64,000 bases of DNA from Bacteroidota bacterium. GTDB taxonomy: Bacteria > Bacteroidota > Ignavibacteria > OLB7. Both the position numbers and the translations under genes were made by a program. The stretch lies in assembly GCA_018266795.1 (NCBI GenBank), contig JAFDZV010000026.1:63609-127608 (forward strand), written 5' to 3'. Below, piece by piece: positions 39,013 to 47,034 of this stretch. Below the pieces are notes generated by a model. That model ran no database searches. It worked only from the letters and a program-made list of their open reading frames with translations, and was not told where the DNA came from. Position 1 is the first letter of the stretch. Each line of letters starts with the position of its first letter.

Positions 39013-41051
39013 GAACGATGCGTCCCTCAAGATCGGAGCATGCCGCGCTCGCGATTGCCCTGGCATGCGCGGCATGCGTGGGAACCGCGCGCGCGCAGGC
39101 CCCGCACGACTCGCTGGGCACGAAGCCTTCTGCGCCGGAACGTTCGCACTTCTCGGCCGGTGCGATGCTGGGCTATGCGGAGCATCTCCTCTACGGCACG
39201 GTGGATCTATCGGCGCATCCCGAATTCTCCAACGGGAACTGCGGCGTCTTCCACTCCGGCTTCGCAGGAAGTTTCGCGCCGGGCATACTGATCGAGTACG
39301 CAGTGGATGAGAATCGTTCGATCGGCGCGCGCGTCCTGCTGGAAGGAGTATCCGGTGACATGAACACTCCAGGCCCCGGCGCAACGGAGTTTCGGCGCGC
39401 CGACGGATCGCTTGTCCCGGTCGGCAGCACCTACCGCTTCAATATCGATGTGGGAGGCGTCTCGACGGAGGTCTACGGCCTTCTCCGTCCCTTCTCCTTC
39501 CCGCTCATTCTCACAGCCGGACCGAAGATTCATATCCCGACAGGTTCGTCGTACACGCTGGTAGAGGAACTGCAGGGGCCGGACGACATATCGTTCGCGA
39601 ACGGCTCGCAGACTCGCCAGTTCGGATCGGGCGGCTTGAACACGGGGCTCCGCGTTGGCCTCTGCGTTGGAGTGGGATATCCGCTCTCGTCGCGTCCCTC
39701 CTTCGAGATACGGCCGGAGATCGTTCTCTCGTCGTACTTCAACAGTCTGACCGCCTACGGTTCAACGCTGGACGCATCGGTGCGCGCGTCGGTGGCCGGG
39801 CGATATACATTCGGCGTGCCGCCCGAAGCTCCGCCTCCTCCTCCCCCGCCGCCGCCCCCCCCTCCTCCACCTCCGCCAACGCACGTGGCTGCACTTTCGG
39901 CGGAGATAAGCGCGGCGGGGCTGACGCCGGAACGTACCGCAACGGAGAAGCTGCACGTGCGCGTTGCCAGCACCATCCGCACACGGTCGCAGGCACTGCT
40001 GCCGTATCTCTTCTTCGACGACGGATCCAGCGACATCGCCGACCGCATGCACCGGCCCGGCATGGCCCGCCCGCGCGAGGCCGCGCTGGATGCCTACCGG
40101 CACGTGCTCGATATCGTCGGAATGCGGATGAAGCAGAACCCGGGCGAGAAGGTCACGCTGGTAGGGACAACGTCAAACACCGGCGCTGACCGGGACGTGG
40201 AGAACCTGGCGCTGAAGCGCGCGCAGGCCGTGCGCAGCTATCTCGCCGATCACTGGCGCATCGATACGAACAGGATCGGGGTTCAAACGCGAACACTGCC
40301 GGAGCAGCCGGCGAACAACGCCCACCCGGAGGGTGAGGCGGAGAACCGGCGCGTGGAGATCAACGGAACGCCGGCAATCACCGGACCGCTCTTCTTCGCG
40401 GACACGGTTCTGCGCACCTTCACATCGCCCGGCCTGCGCTACGATCTCTCGATCGAATCGGAGGCGGGTGTCGCAAACTGGGGCGTGGCCAGCACCATCG
40501 GCGGCAGGAACGATCGCACGCTCACGCTTGCAGATCCGGGCACCCGCCGTGTGAACGACAATCTCTCCACCACGGAAATGGAGCGCCTTGCTGCGGGCGA
40601 GCCGTTCGGCTATTCCCTCGTTGTCACGGACAGGGCAGGAACGCGGATCGCAACCGGCGAGCAGAAGCTGGACGTGGAGGTGGAGCGTGTGGACACGGAG
40701 GCGCCGCTGTTGAACGACACAGCCACCGTATTCGGAAACGATGTTCTGTTCGATTACAACAGCGCGCAGCTTCGCGACGACGCACGCGATGCGCTTCAGA
40801 GAATACGCGCCCGCATTCCGGAGGGATCACATGTCGTGATCACGGGCTATGCGGACGAAACGGGCGACCGCGAGTACAACCGGAAGCTTTCGCTGGCGCG
40901 CGCGCGCGCGGCAGCAGCGGCATTCAACGGATTCGACGTGGCGAGCGCGGCATCGACCGATGAGCAGCCGCTCTATCCGAACGATACGCCGGAAGGTCGC
41001 AGCTACTCCCGCACGATCCGCATCGCCGTGCGTCCGCCCGGACAGCAGTAA
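39009..41051 (+). CDS. Outer-membrane protein with two OmpA-like domains
   Basis: 680-residue protein. A signal peptide (LAIALACAACVGTARAQA) is followed by a beta-barrel of about 230 residues, then a run of about 16 prolines (near residue 285). Next is a first OmpA-like domain (YLFFDDGSSDIADR, VGTTSNTGADRDVENLALKR), an intervening beta domain, and a second, canonical OmpA_C domain at the C-terminus (DVLFDYNSAQLRDDARDALQ, ITGYADETGDREYNRKLSLA). The OmpA domains bind peptidoglycan, tying the outer membrane to the wall. ATGA overlap with the T9SS cargo gene implies co-translation. Confidence 0.92.
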   Translation: MRTMRPSRSEHAALAIALACAACVGTARAQAPHDSLGTKPSAPERSHFSAGAMLGYAEHLLYGTVDLSAHPEFSNGNCGVFHSGFAGSFAPGILIEYAVDENRSIGARVLLEGVSGDMNTPGPGATEFRRADGSLVPVGSTYRFNIDVGGVSTEVYGLLRPFSFPLILTAGPKIHIPTGSSYTLVEELQGPDDISFANGSQTRQFGSGGLNTGLRVGLCVGVGYPLSSRPSFEIRPEIVLSSYFNSLTAYGSTLDASVRASVAGRYTFGVPPEAPPPPPPPPPPPPPPPPTHVAALSAEISAAGLTPERTATEKLHVRVASTIRTRSQALLPYLFFDDGSSDIADRMHRPGMARPREAALDAYRHVLDIVGMRMKQNPGEKVTLVGTTSNTGADRDVENLALKRAQAVRSYLADHWRIDTNRIGVQTRTLPEQPANNAHPEGEAENRRVEINGTPAITGPLFFADTVLRTFTSPGLRYDLSIESEAGVANWGVASTIGGRNDRTLTLADPGTRRVNDNLSTTEMERLAAGEPFGYSLVVTDRAGTRIATGEQKLDVEVERVDTEAPLLNDTATVFGNDVLFDYNSAQLRDDARDALQRIRARIPEGSHVVITGYADETGDREYNRKLSLARARAAAAAFNGFDVASAASTDEQPLYPNDTPEGRSYSRTIRIAVRPPGQQ

Positions 41052-41131
41052 CAGCAAGGCCCCCGCGGCCGGCTGCACCGTGGCAAAGGTGCAGGCGCCT
41101 GCGCGCGCAGACGCTCAAATCGTTTCGAACA

Positions 41132-41160
41132 GCGAAGCCCCGGAATAACCTTCCGGGGCT
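41132..41160. terminator. Bidirectional terminator-like hairpin
   Basis: GAAGCCCCGGAA (41132-41143) and TTCCGGGGCTTC (41149-41160) form a perfect 12-bp stem between two convergent genes. No U-tract on either side. Confidence 0.65.
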
Positions 41161-41203
41161 TCGTATATCCGGACCGAAATGAGGGGAAGATTCGGTGCCG
41201 CGA

Positions 41204-41953
41204 TTACCCGCAGGAACACTTCCGCACCCTGATTGCGACTTTGATTCCATCATCGCAGTCGGACTTGTTCCCATGGTCCCGCGGATCGAGCACAAAGGCA
41301 TGCCCGTGCCCTCTGAATATCAGTACCGGATCGATCACCAACGAGATCGTTGTATTCGAGCCTGCACCTATCTGGACCGGCGGGTCGAGCCAGTATTGAA
41401 TATTGCCGGCAATATCCGTTCGATAGGTGTAGGGAACTGCCATGCCGTTGATATACAGCACTACGTCCATGACAATACTCGAATGGTCGCTCGATGCGAA
41501 GTCTGCAAAGAGCGTATCATTTTGCACGAGTGCAATTTCGGGCGGCGTCAGACGGTGGAATTCGAACTTCACACGGTCGTACGTGCCGGCCGGAATCGGC
41601 GCGATCGCAAAGGTCTTTGCGCCGCTGGAATCCACCTGTATCACAACAGGCCCCGTCTTCACAACGCGATCGCCCGTAACGGTATCCTCGCGATCACGAT
41701 GCAGTTTCAAATCGGAGATAAGGATTCGAATACTCCGTACGTGTATCGAGTCGACAATCGATCCACCCGAGAGCGGAACGCTCCCCTTCGTGGCAGCACT
41801 GTAGACGGTATTTCCTGTCATCTCCGCCTGCATCGTAACCGTTCCATCATCACCCGAGGTGCCGGCAGGGTTATCCCGGCATCCGGTCCAAAGAAAAACT
41901 GTTGCGCACAGGATCGAGAGAGTGAAAAGTGCGCTCAGCTTTCGCATTACCAT
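41204..41953 (-). CDS. Predicted lipoprotein, DUF4382-like
   Basis: 249-residue exported lipoprotein. The start MVMRKLSALFTLSILC has GGAGGAG nine bases upstream and a lipobox LWTGC. The body is beta-rich with SIVDSIHVRSIRILISDLKL and AIAPIPAGTYDRVKFEFHRL. The latter looks like the DUF4382 motif, in which a short quantity term is followed by PxGxYxxVRL. The C-terminus is Cys- and basic-rich (VRKCSCG). Function unknown. The frame can be extended further upstream, but the added residues are not signal-like. Confidence 0.82.
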   Translation of the reverse strand: MVMRKLSALFTLSILCATVFLWTGCRDNPAGTSGDDGTVTMQAEMTGNTVYSAATKGSVPLSGGSIVDSIHVRSIRILISDLKLHRDREDTVTGDRVVKTGPVVIQVDSSGAKTFAIAPIPAGTYDRVKFEFHRLTPPEIALVQNDTLFADFASSDHSSIVMDVVLYINGMAVPYTYRTDIAGNIQYWLDPPVQIGAGSNTTISLVIDPVLIFRGHGHAFVLDPRDHGNKSDCDDGIKVAIRVRKCSCG

Positions 41954-42116
41954 GGTTATTCTCCTCCATGAATTGCCCGGCACGTGACACCCGCGGCCTG
42001 AGCTCGCCGGCACAGCGCGCCGGGCGCTGTTGATAACGGTCTGGTTCCTGAGTGTGCAACGGATCGATGATGAAATTTGTTTGCTGCAACCACAGCATCG
42101 TACAGATCTTCGTGTT

Positions 42117-42380
42117 ATGAGCAACACGGAACCAACGGCAGGCAACACGGGGCCATCGGGGCGATGCCCGTACTGCGGAATGTTTGCACCAATAGTATGG
42201 GTGCATGGTCACGGACAGTGCGCAAACTGCAAGGTGAATATCGATGAGTGCTGTCGTGGCGAAACAGGCGGGGCAGCCGATGCTCAGGCGCGTGAGAAGC
42301 CGAGCGATTCCAGCAGCAGCGCGGAGGGCTCACCCGCGCCCGAGAATCCGAAGGCAGGGAACTCGCGGCGCTCCGGATAA
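42117..42380 (+). CDS. Small zinc-ribbon protein
   Basis: 87-residue protein with CPYCGMFAPIVWVHGHGQCA then NCKVNIDECCRGE, a conserved CxxC...CxxC knuckle with extra His and Cys residues. Small ORFs with this pattern recur in Bacteroidota, as far as I recall. The tail is Ser/Ala/Pro/Glu-rich and disordered. Its last 97 bp overlap the 3' end of pdxB on the opposite strand. Confidence 0.75.
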   Translation: MSNTEPTAGNTGPSGRCPYCGMFAPIVWVHGHGQCANCKVNIDECCRGETGGAADAQAREKPSDSSSSAEGSPAPENPKAGNSRRSG

Positions 42381-43423
42381 TACTTGCGAAGGCGGTCGAA
42401 GCCGGCGCGGCGTTCGTCATCGGAGAGCATGAGAAGAGACCGAAGGTCGCGGTCATCGCGCATGATCGGATATGCACGATTCACCATGAGCGTTGCTGCG
42501 TCGTGAGGGGACATGGCCTGCGGAACGGCGATGGTATCGGCGCGCTGCGGCAGTGCCTGCGAGGAATCCCAGGTGGGCCGGGCTCCGATGAAGCGTGCAA
42601 GCGCGCTGGCCATCATCTGCGTGCCGCGCAGCTTGGCATCAACGGCATAGCCTGCGATGTGCGGCGTTGCAATGGCAGCCCGTTCCACCAGTTCCACCGG
42701 CACGTCCGGCTCGCCGGCCCAGACATCGAGCACGGCCCCGGCGATGCGGCCGCCGCGCAGCGCAGCAGCCAGCGCATCGGTATCCACAACACCGCCGCGT
42801 GATGTATTGACGATCACGGCCCGCCGGCCCAGGCTCGCTATGAACTCCGCGTTCACGAGATGGTGCGTGGCATGCTCACTCTCGTGCGTCAGCGGAACGT
42901 GGATCGTTACCGCATCGCATGCAAGGATGTCCTGGAGCGTGGATGAACTGTAGCCCGGCTCGGAAATCGCGCGCGGCGGATCGTACTCCATCACCTGCAG
43001 CCCCAGCGCCCGCGCCATCGCGGCCACACGGCCGCCGATCTCCCCAACTCCAATCACCCCCAGCCGTGCTCCCTGCCCGAACAACGGCTCCCAGCCGCGC
43101 GCACGAAGCTCCAGCAATGCGGCAATCACGTACTCCGCAACCGATGCCGCATTGGATCCCGATGCAACCGCATAGGGAATGCCACACGCGTCGAGATACT
43201 CTTCATCCAGATGATCGGTTCCGATGGTGGCTGTCCCTACGAAGCGCACGGGCGTTCCCTCCAGCAGCTCGCGGTTCACGGCCGTGATCGAGCGTACGAT
43301 AAGCGCATCCGCATCCAGGAGATCGTCGCGACGAATCATGCGCCCGGACTTCAACAGCAGGGTACCAAACTCCCCGAACGCTTCGCGCGCCCAGGGAATG
43401 TTCTCATCAACAACGATCTTCAT
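42284..43423 (-). CDS. pdxB: Erythronate-4-phosphate dehydrogenase
   Basis: 379-residue NAD-dependent dehydrogenase of the DXP-dependent pyridoxal phosphate route. MKIVVDENIPWAREAFGEFG is the PdxB-specific start. The Rossmann motif is GVIGVGEIGGRVAAMARALG, with catalytic-region phrases VTIHVPLTHE, VNTSRGGVVDT, DVWAGEPDVP and IATPHIAGYAVDAKLRGT. The C-terminal 90 residues correspond to the PdxB dimerisation domain. It lies 3 bp after a lipoprotein gene and is likely co-transcribed with it. Confidence 0.94.
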   Translation of the reverse strand: MKIVVDENIPWAREAFGEFGTLLLKSGRMIRRDDLLDADALIVRSITAVNRELLEGTPVRFVGTATIGTDHLDEEYLDACGIPYAVASGSNAASVAEYVIAALLELRARGWEPLFGQGARLGVIGVGEIGGRVAAMARALGLQVMEYDPPRAISEPGYSSSTLQDILACDAVTIHVPLTHESEHATHHLVNAEFIASLGRRAVIVNTSRGGVVDTDALAAALRGGRIAGAVLDVWAGEPDVPVELVERAAIATPHIAGYAVDAKLRGTQMMASALARFIGARPTWDSSQALPQRADTIAVPQAMSPHDAATLMVNRAYPIMRDDRDLRSLLMLSDDERRAGFDRLRKYYPERREFPAFGFSGAGEPSALLLESLGFSRA

Positions 43424-43426
43424 CTG

Positions 43427-43972
43427 CTATTCGGATTTGTTGGCGTGCTCGATAAACGACCGCAGGTCGCCGCGCCTTCTGATATCGTCCAGTCTGTCGA
43501 GGAAGGGATCCCGGAGCGAAGGATCGGTACGCACCATCGTGCGATAGGCCGCGATCATGCTGCGTATGCCGGCAGCCTGCTCCTCGATCGTGTCCATGGC
43601 TCCCGGCGACCGGCTTACATGCCATGCAGCACAGCCAAGCATATACTGCATCACCAGTTCGTTGGCGTAGCGATAGTTCCCCTCGGAGAGCTCGTCGATC
43701 GGCAGCGTGATGGCCTGAAAACCGCTCAGACGATCCGATGCGATCATCCAGGAAAAGAGCGGAGCGCGAAGCAGAGCGGCGGCGGAATCCAGCGGGTCGC
43801 TCTCCAACCGATGCACTGCGGCAACGGCGCTGTCGTCCGTTATCAGCGGCGGCACCGCCTGCAGAACGGCGGAGCTGTCCGATACGCCGGCACCGCTCTC
43901 TCGCGTCGCGTCGTGCGACGCGGAGCAGCCCACAAGAGCAAGCAGCAATACTATGAATGAACGAAACGGCAT
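43427..43972 (-). CDS. Predicted lipoprotein, function unknown
   Basis: 181-residue lipoprotein beginning MPFRSFIVLLLALVGCSASH (lipobox LVGC). The body is helical, with many Asp, Ser, Ala and Arg residues. No domain recognised. Its stop lies 3 bp before pdxB, so the two form an operon, although nothing links it functionally to vitamin B6 synthesis. Confidence 0.83.
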   Translation of the reverse strand: MPFRSFIVLLLALVGCSASHDATRESGAGVSDSSAVLQAVPPLITDDSAVAAVHRLESDPLDSAAALLRAPLFSWMIASDRLSGFQAITLPIDELSEGNYRYANELVMQYMLGCAAWHVSRSPGAMDTIEEQAAGIRSMIAAYRTMVRTDPSLRDPFLDRLDDIRRRGDLRSFIEHANKSE

Positions 43973-44080
43973 GAGTGCGTGAGGCTCCTGCTGAAGCGCG
44001 ATGCTGATGTTCGATACGTGACCGTGGATCGGGCCCGTGTGGCTGTGCGCCGCGCGGTGTGCCGTCGAGCAGCGTACAAC

Positions 44081-44800
44081 CTACTTCAACCGCACGTAGG
44101 TATCGGCGCCGCTGCTGGTTACGAAGAGCGCGAAGCCCGGAATCAGATCGTACCGCGGGCCAAGCGGCGCGGGGAGGCCGTCGATATACAGAATGTTCTT
44201 CTCGGTCCGATAGGGATACGTGCCCGGATTCATCAACGGATGCCGGCCGGTGAGCTTCATACTGTCCGCGGTGAAGGTCACCGAATAGCTACGGCTGCCC
44301 ACAACGGTATCACCGGGATCGATGCTCCACGTTCCCACGAGCCCGGCGTTGCTACCGGCAAGGAAGTCGCCGGCGTAATAGGAAAGCGAATCGTTGCGCT
44401 TGAAGAAGTACCAGTAGTGGACGTTCGTGTCGCTGGCGGCCGCGGTGCTCCGTATCTCCGTTGCACGCCGATAGCTTCCCGCTGCAAGCGTGAAGTAGAG
44501 CTGCGTGCGCCAGGTGGAGTCCACCTGCCACGAGCCCGCACGCATCGTTGCGAACGTATCCGCGATGGAGGCCAGAGTCTCCGACGTCAGCGTAAACGCG
44601 CGTGCATGACGTGTCTGGATGCCGGAGCTGGAGCCGATATCCTCCCGCCAGTATCGTCCCAGCGGAATCGATTCACCAACCTGGCCTGTGGGCGAGTCGC
44701 ATCCGGGAATTGCGAAGGCCACGAGCAGCAGGAGAAGTCCCGCCGTCAGCCGCTTCAACAGATTGCACTTCATGTTCATCCGATTCGCTTCATGATTCAT
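44081..44800 (-). CDS. Predicted lipoprotein, function unknown
   Basis: 239-residue lipoprotein. The frame has three close starts: MNHEANR at 44800, where the ATG overlaps the preceding stop in TAATG, MNMKC at 44779 and MKC at 44773. The 44800 start suggests coupling, but MKCNLLKRLTAGLLLLLV from 44773 is the cleaner signal. The lipobox is AIPGC. The rest is beta-rich, with aromatic repeats such as HYWYFFKRNDSLSYYAGDF. Last gene of the amino-sugar operon. Confidence 0.82.
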   Translation of the reverse strand: MNHEANRMNMKCNLLKRLTAGLLLLLVAFAIPGCDSPTGQVGESIPLGRYWREDIGSSSGIQTRHARAFTLTSETLASIADTFATMRAGSWQVDSTWRTQLYFTLAAGSYRRATEIRSTAAASDTNVHYWYFFKRNDSLSYYAGDFLAGSNAGLVGTWSIDPGDTVVGSRSYSVTFTADSMKLTGRHPLMNPGTYPYRTEKNILYIDGLPAPLGPRYDLIPGFALFVTSSGADTYVRLK

Positions 44801-45540
44801 TACCGAACAACGTTCGCACGCCGCTCGGCATCCACGCGAGCCAGAGCAAGCTGCTCCGGTTTGCCGATGTCGATCCAGGTTGCTCCGTCGATATCGTACC
44901 GTCCGATGCGCTCCCCCTCCCGAACCAGACGCATGTAGAGCGGAATGATGGAGAAGGCTCCGCGTTCGGTCACGAGGTCGAAAATTCTCGGAGAGACAAC
45001 GTGAACTCCGCAGAAGCCCGTGCGCTCCGTATCGCCGGCCGGCACTCCGGCACGCTCCTCGAAGCCGGTCGCCCGGTTTCCGTATCCGCACAGCGTGCCG
45101 GCCGAATCGAAGAGAAGGTAGCGTGCGGAGTCGCGCCGCATCACCGCAAGCGTGGCGAGCGCGCCGCCCGGATGTGCGGCATACATCGCACGCAGATCCA
45201 TGTCCGTGTAGATGTCTCCGTTGTGCAGGAGGAACGGCGCCTCGCGCCTGAAGAACCGCGCGGCATGCCACAGTCCCCCTCCGGTATCCAGCAGTTCATC
45301 CGCCTCGCTCGATATCATCGTGTCGATCCCGAAGCCCGCCCGCGCCGCAACGAACTCTTCGATCATGCCGGCATGATGATGAGCGTTGATGACGAGCCGT
45401 GTAACACCGGCATCGATCATCCGGCGCGCAACCCGTTCCAGCATCGGCATTCCGCCAACCTCGATCAAGGCCTTCGGGAGCGTATCGGTCAGCGGCCGCA
45501 GGCGCGTGCCGAGTCCGGCCGCGAATATCATTCCATCCAT
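44800..45540 (-). CDS. Nucleotidyltransferase, MurU-like
   Basis: 246-residue sugar-phosphate nucleotidyltransferase. The nucleotide motif GLGTRLRPLTDTLPKALIEV begins right after MIFAA. HNGDIYTDMDL carries the metal-binding Asp, with WIDIGKPEQL near the end. MurU joins MurNAc-1-phosphate to UTP in a peptidoglycan recycling bypass. That role is favoured because an AmgK-like kinase gene lies two genes upstream in the same operon. Start at MDGMIFAAGLGTR; the 12 codons before it are read-in. An alternative is another NDP-sugar synthase. Confidence 0.88.
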   Translation of the reverse strand: MDGMIFAAGLGTRLRPLTDTLPKALIEVGGMPMLERVARRMIDAGVTRLVINAHHHAGMIEEFVAARAGFGIDTMISSEADELLDTGGGLWHAARFFRREAPFLLHNGDIYTDMDLRAMYAAHPGGALATLAVMRRDSARYLLFDSAGTLCGYGNRATGFEERAGVPAGDTERTGFCGVHVVSPRIFDLVTERGAFSIIPLYMRLVREGERIGRYDIDGATWIDIGKPEQLALARVDAERRANVVR

Positions 45541-45576
45541 CGAAGGATCATCAAATTGGGAAAGCCGTATCGACAA

Positions 45577-45614
45577 TTTTTAATTCCCAATTCTCAATTG
45601 AGAATTAAGAATTG
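45577..45614. repeat. AATTC-type AT-rich repeat
   Basis: An AT-only-looking block with AATTCTCAATTGAGAATT, a perfect 18-bp palindrome (45589-45606), flanked by TTTTTAATTCCC and AAGAATTG. It stands out against the GC-rich surroundings. Intergenic heptad-like family. Confidence 0.65.
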
Positions 45615-45639
45615 CTGGCGAACGATCACCGGCTTCGTT

Positions 45640-47034
45640 TCACCACTGCGCCAGCGCCTGTTCGATCTCCACGAGCGTGATCATCTCCTCGCGACCGGAC
45701 CCCTCCTCAAGATCCAGTGCAAGCTGTTGCGACGGCCGCACCGGCATGAAGCGGGTTCCGCCGCCAACGGGAACGAAGGCGCCGTTCGGCTCGTATGGCA
45801 TCTCCTCGCGCCAGGCATACAGCAGTTCGGGGAGATCATGCACGGGAGCGTCGGAGCGCTCCGTGAGGATGCGCGCCAGTTCGTAGACCAGGCCGCTGGA
45901 GCGGGTGGCCACGATCACCTGCCTGAGCGCGGAAGTTGCATCGGGATCGGCAAGGCACGTTCCCATTCCGAGCAGGAACGGCGCAAGGCGGCGAAGCGTT
46001 GCCGCATCGTGGCCGTTCTCCGGCTCATCCAGCGCAAGCACGCCGCCGCCGTCCGGATCGTTTTTCAACGCGGCGAGCACCAGCAGCCGGAGCACGCTGT
46101 CCGAAAGGAGCGGCAGCGGCAGGGACATTCCGTTCCCCATCGCCACGCGGACGCGTTGCCGATAGAAGCCGCCGCGTTCGTCCAGCTCGATCTCTGCAAC
46201 ATCTGGAACGACGTGCCCGAGATCGCGCGCCAGCCGCGCAAGCATGGCCGCATCCTCACCCTTCATGCGCGCAAGCGCTGCGGTGAGATTTCCGCCGTCG
46301 AGCCCGATGAACGTGTGTGCATGCGGTTGCCCGCCACCCCGGATCGATGCAGGATTCAACATGATCGTGCGCCAGGAACGCATCTCCTCACGCGCAGCGT
46401 ATGCATGGGGGAACTCGGTGCCGGCAATCGTGCCGAGCACGGTCCGCTGCCCGCCGTGCGCGGGCGCGGCCAGGTCGCCGCCGCGGCCATCCTGGTGCAG
46501 GAACACCGCGCCTGCGCGCCCGGCATCGTCCGTGGAGATGAAGGGAACCGTGCGCCCGGTACGAAGCGCGGGAAGCCACCGCTCGCGCGTGCGCGCAAGA
46601 TGGCGCCGCGCCCACGCATCGCCGGTACGCTGAATGGGAAGCAGGGCTTCACGGGATATCGAAAGCCGGTCGGGACCGTGCACGTCCGCAAGACGCTCCA
46701 CCTCGATCTCGTACCGCATGCGCGTGTACTTCACATCGGCGCGCATCCCCCATCGATCTTCCACGCGCGGACTTACAAGCATCTCCACGGCAAGCCGCAT
46801 GCGATCGCCATAAGCGCCGTCCGCACCGAGCGTGAAGAACTCCTCCGGCTCGCCTCGCCCGCCGCCGAAGGCGCTGCGCAGATCGGACTCCGCGAGCGAT
46901 CCCAGAAACGCGATCGCATCGAACAGATTGCTCAGGCCCGCGCCACATGCGCCGGTGAACGCCTGGAACGGCGCGATGTCGATGGCAACATCGTGCAGCG
47001 TCTTGAATCCGTCGATCTCGATCCGCGTGATCAT
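45640..47034 (-). CDS. AAA (RecF/OLD-like) protein with a Lys-less Walker A
   Basis: 464-residue protein of the AAA_21 type, starting MITRIEIDGFKTLHDVAIDI, the usual SMC/RecF-like beginning. The P-loop reads GACGAGLSN (residues 28-36): Leu34 (codon CTG) replaces the invariant Lys. Downstream the signature loop is LLSDSVLRLLVLAAL and the Walker B is GGVLALDEPENGHD, both well kept. So it may bind but not hydrolyse ATP normally, or use another Lys. Start overlaps the kinase-RapZ stop by 4 bp (ATGA). Its role with the amino-sugar genes is unknown. Confidence 0.87.
   Translation of the reverse strand: MITRIEIDGFKTLHDVAIDIAPFQAFTGACGAGLSNLFDAIAFLGSLAESDLRSAFGGGRGEPEEFFTLGADGAYGDRMRLAVEMLVSPRVEDRWGMRADVKYTRMRYEIEVERLADVHGPDRLSISREALLPIQRTGDAWARRHLARTRERWLPALRTGRTVPFISTDDAGRAGAVFLHQDGRGGDLAAPAHGGQRTVLGTIAGTEFPHAYAAREEMRSWRTIMLNPASIRGGGQPHAHTFIGLDGGNLTAALARMKGEDAAMLARLARDLGHVVPDVAEIELDERGGFYRQRVRVAMGNGMSLPLPLLSDSVLRLLVLAALKNDPDGGGVLALDEPENGHDAATLRRLAPFLLGMGTCLADPDATSALRQVIVATRSSGLVYELARILTERSDAPVHDLPELLYAWREEMPYEPNGAFVPVGGGTRFMPVRPSQQLALDLEEGSGREEMITLVEIEQALAQW

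Noticed and set aside
39830..39880. Frameshift-prone or assembly artefact at the proline run
   Set aside because: The run of about 16 prolines uses mixed CCT/CCC/CCG codons and the frame continues into two good OmpA domains, so it is a genuine linker.
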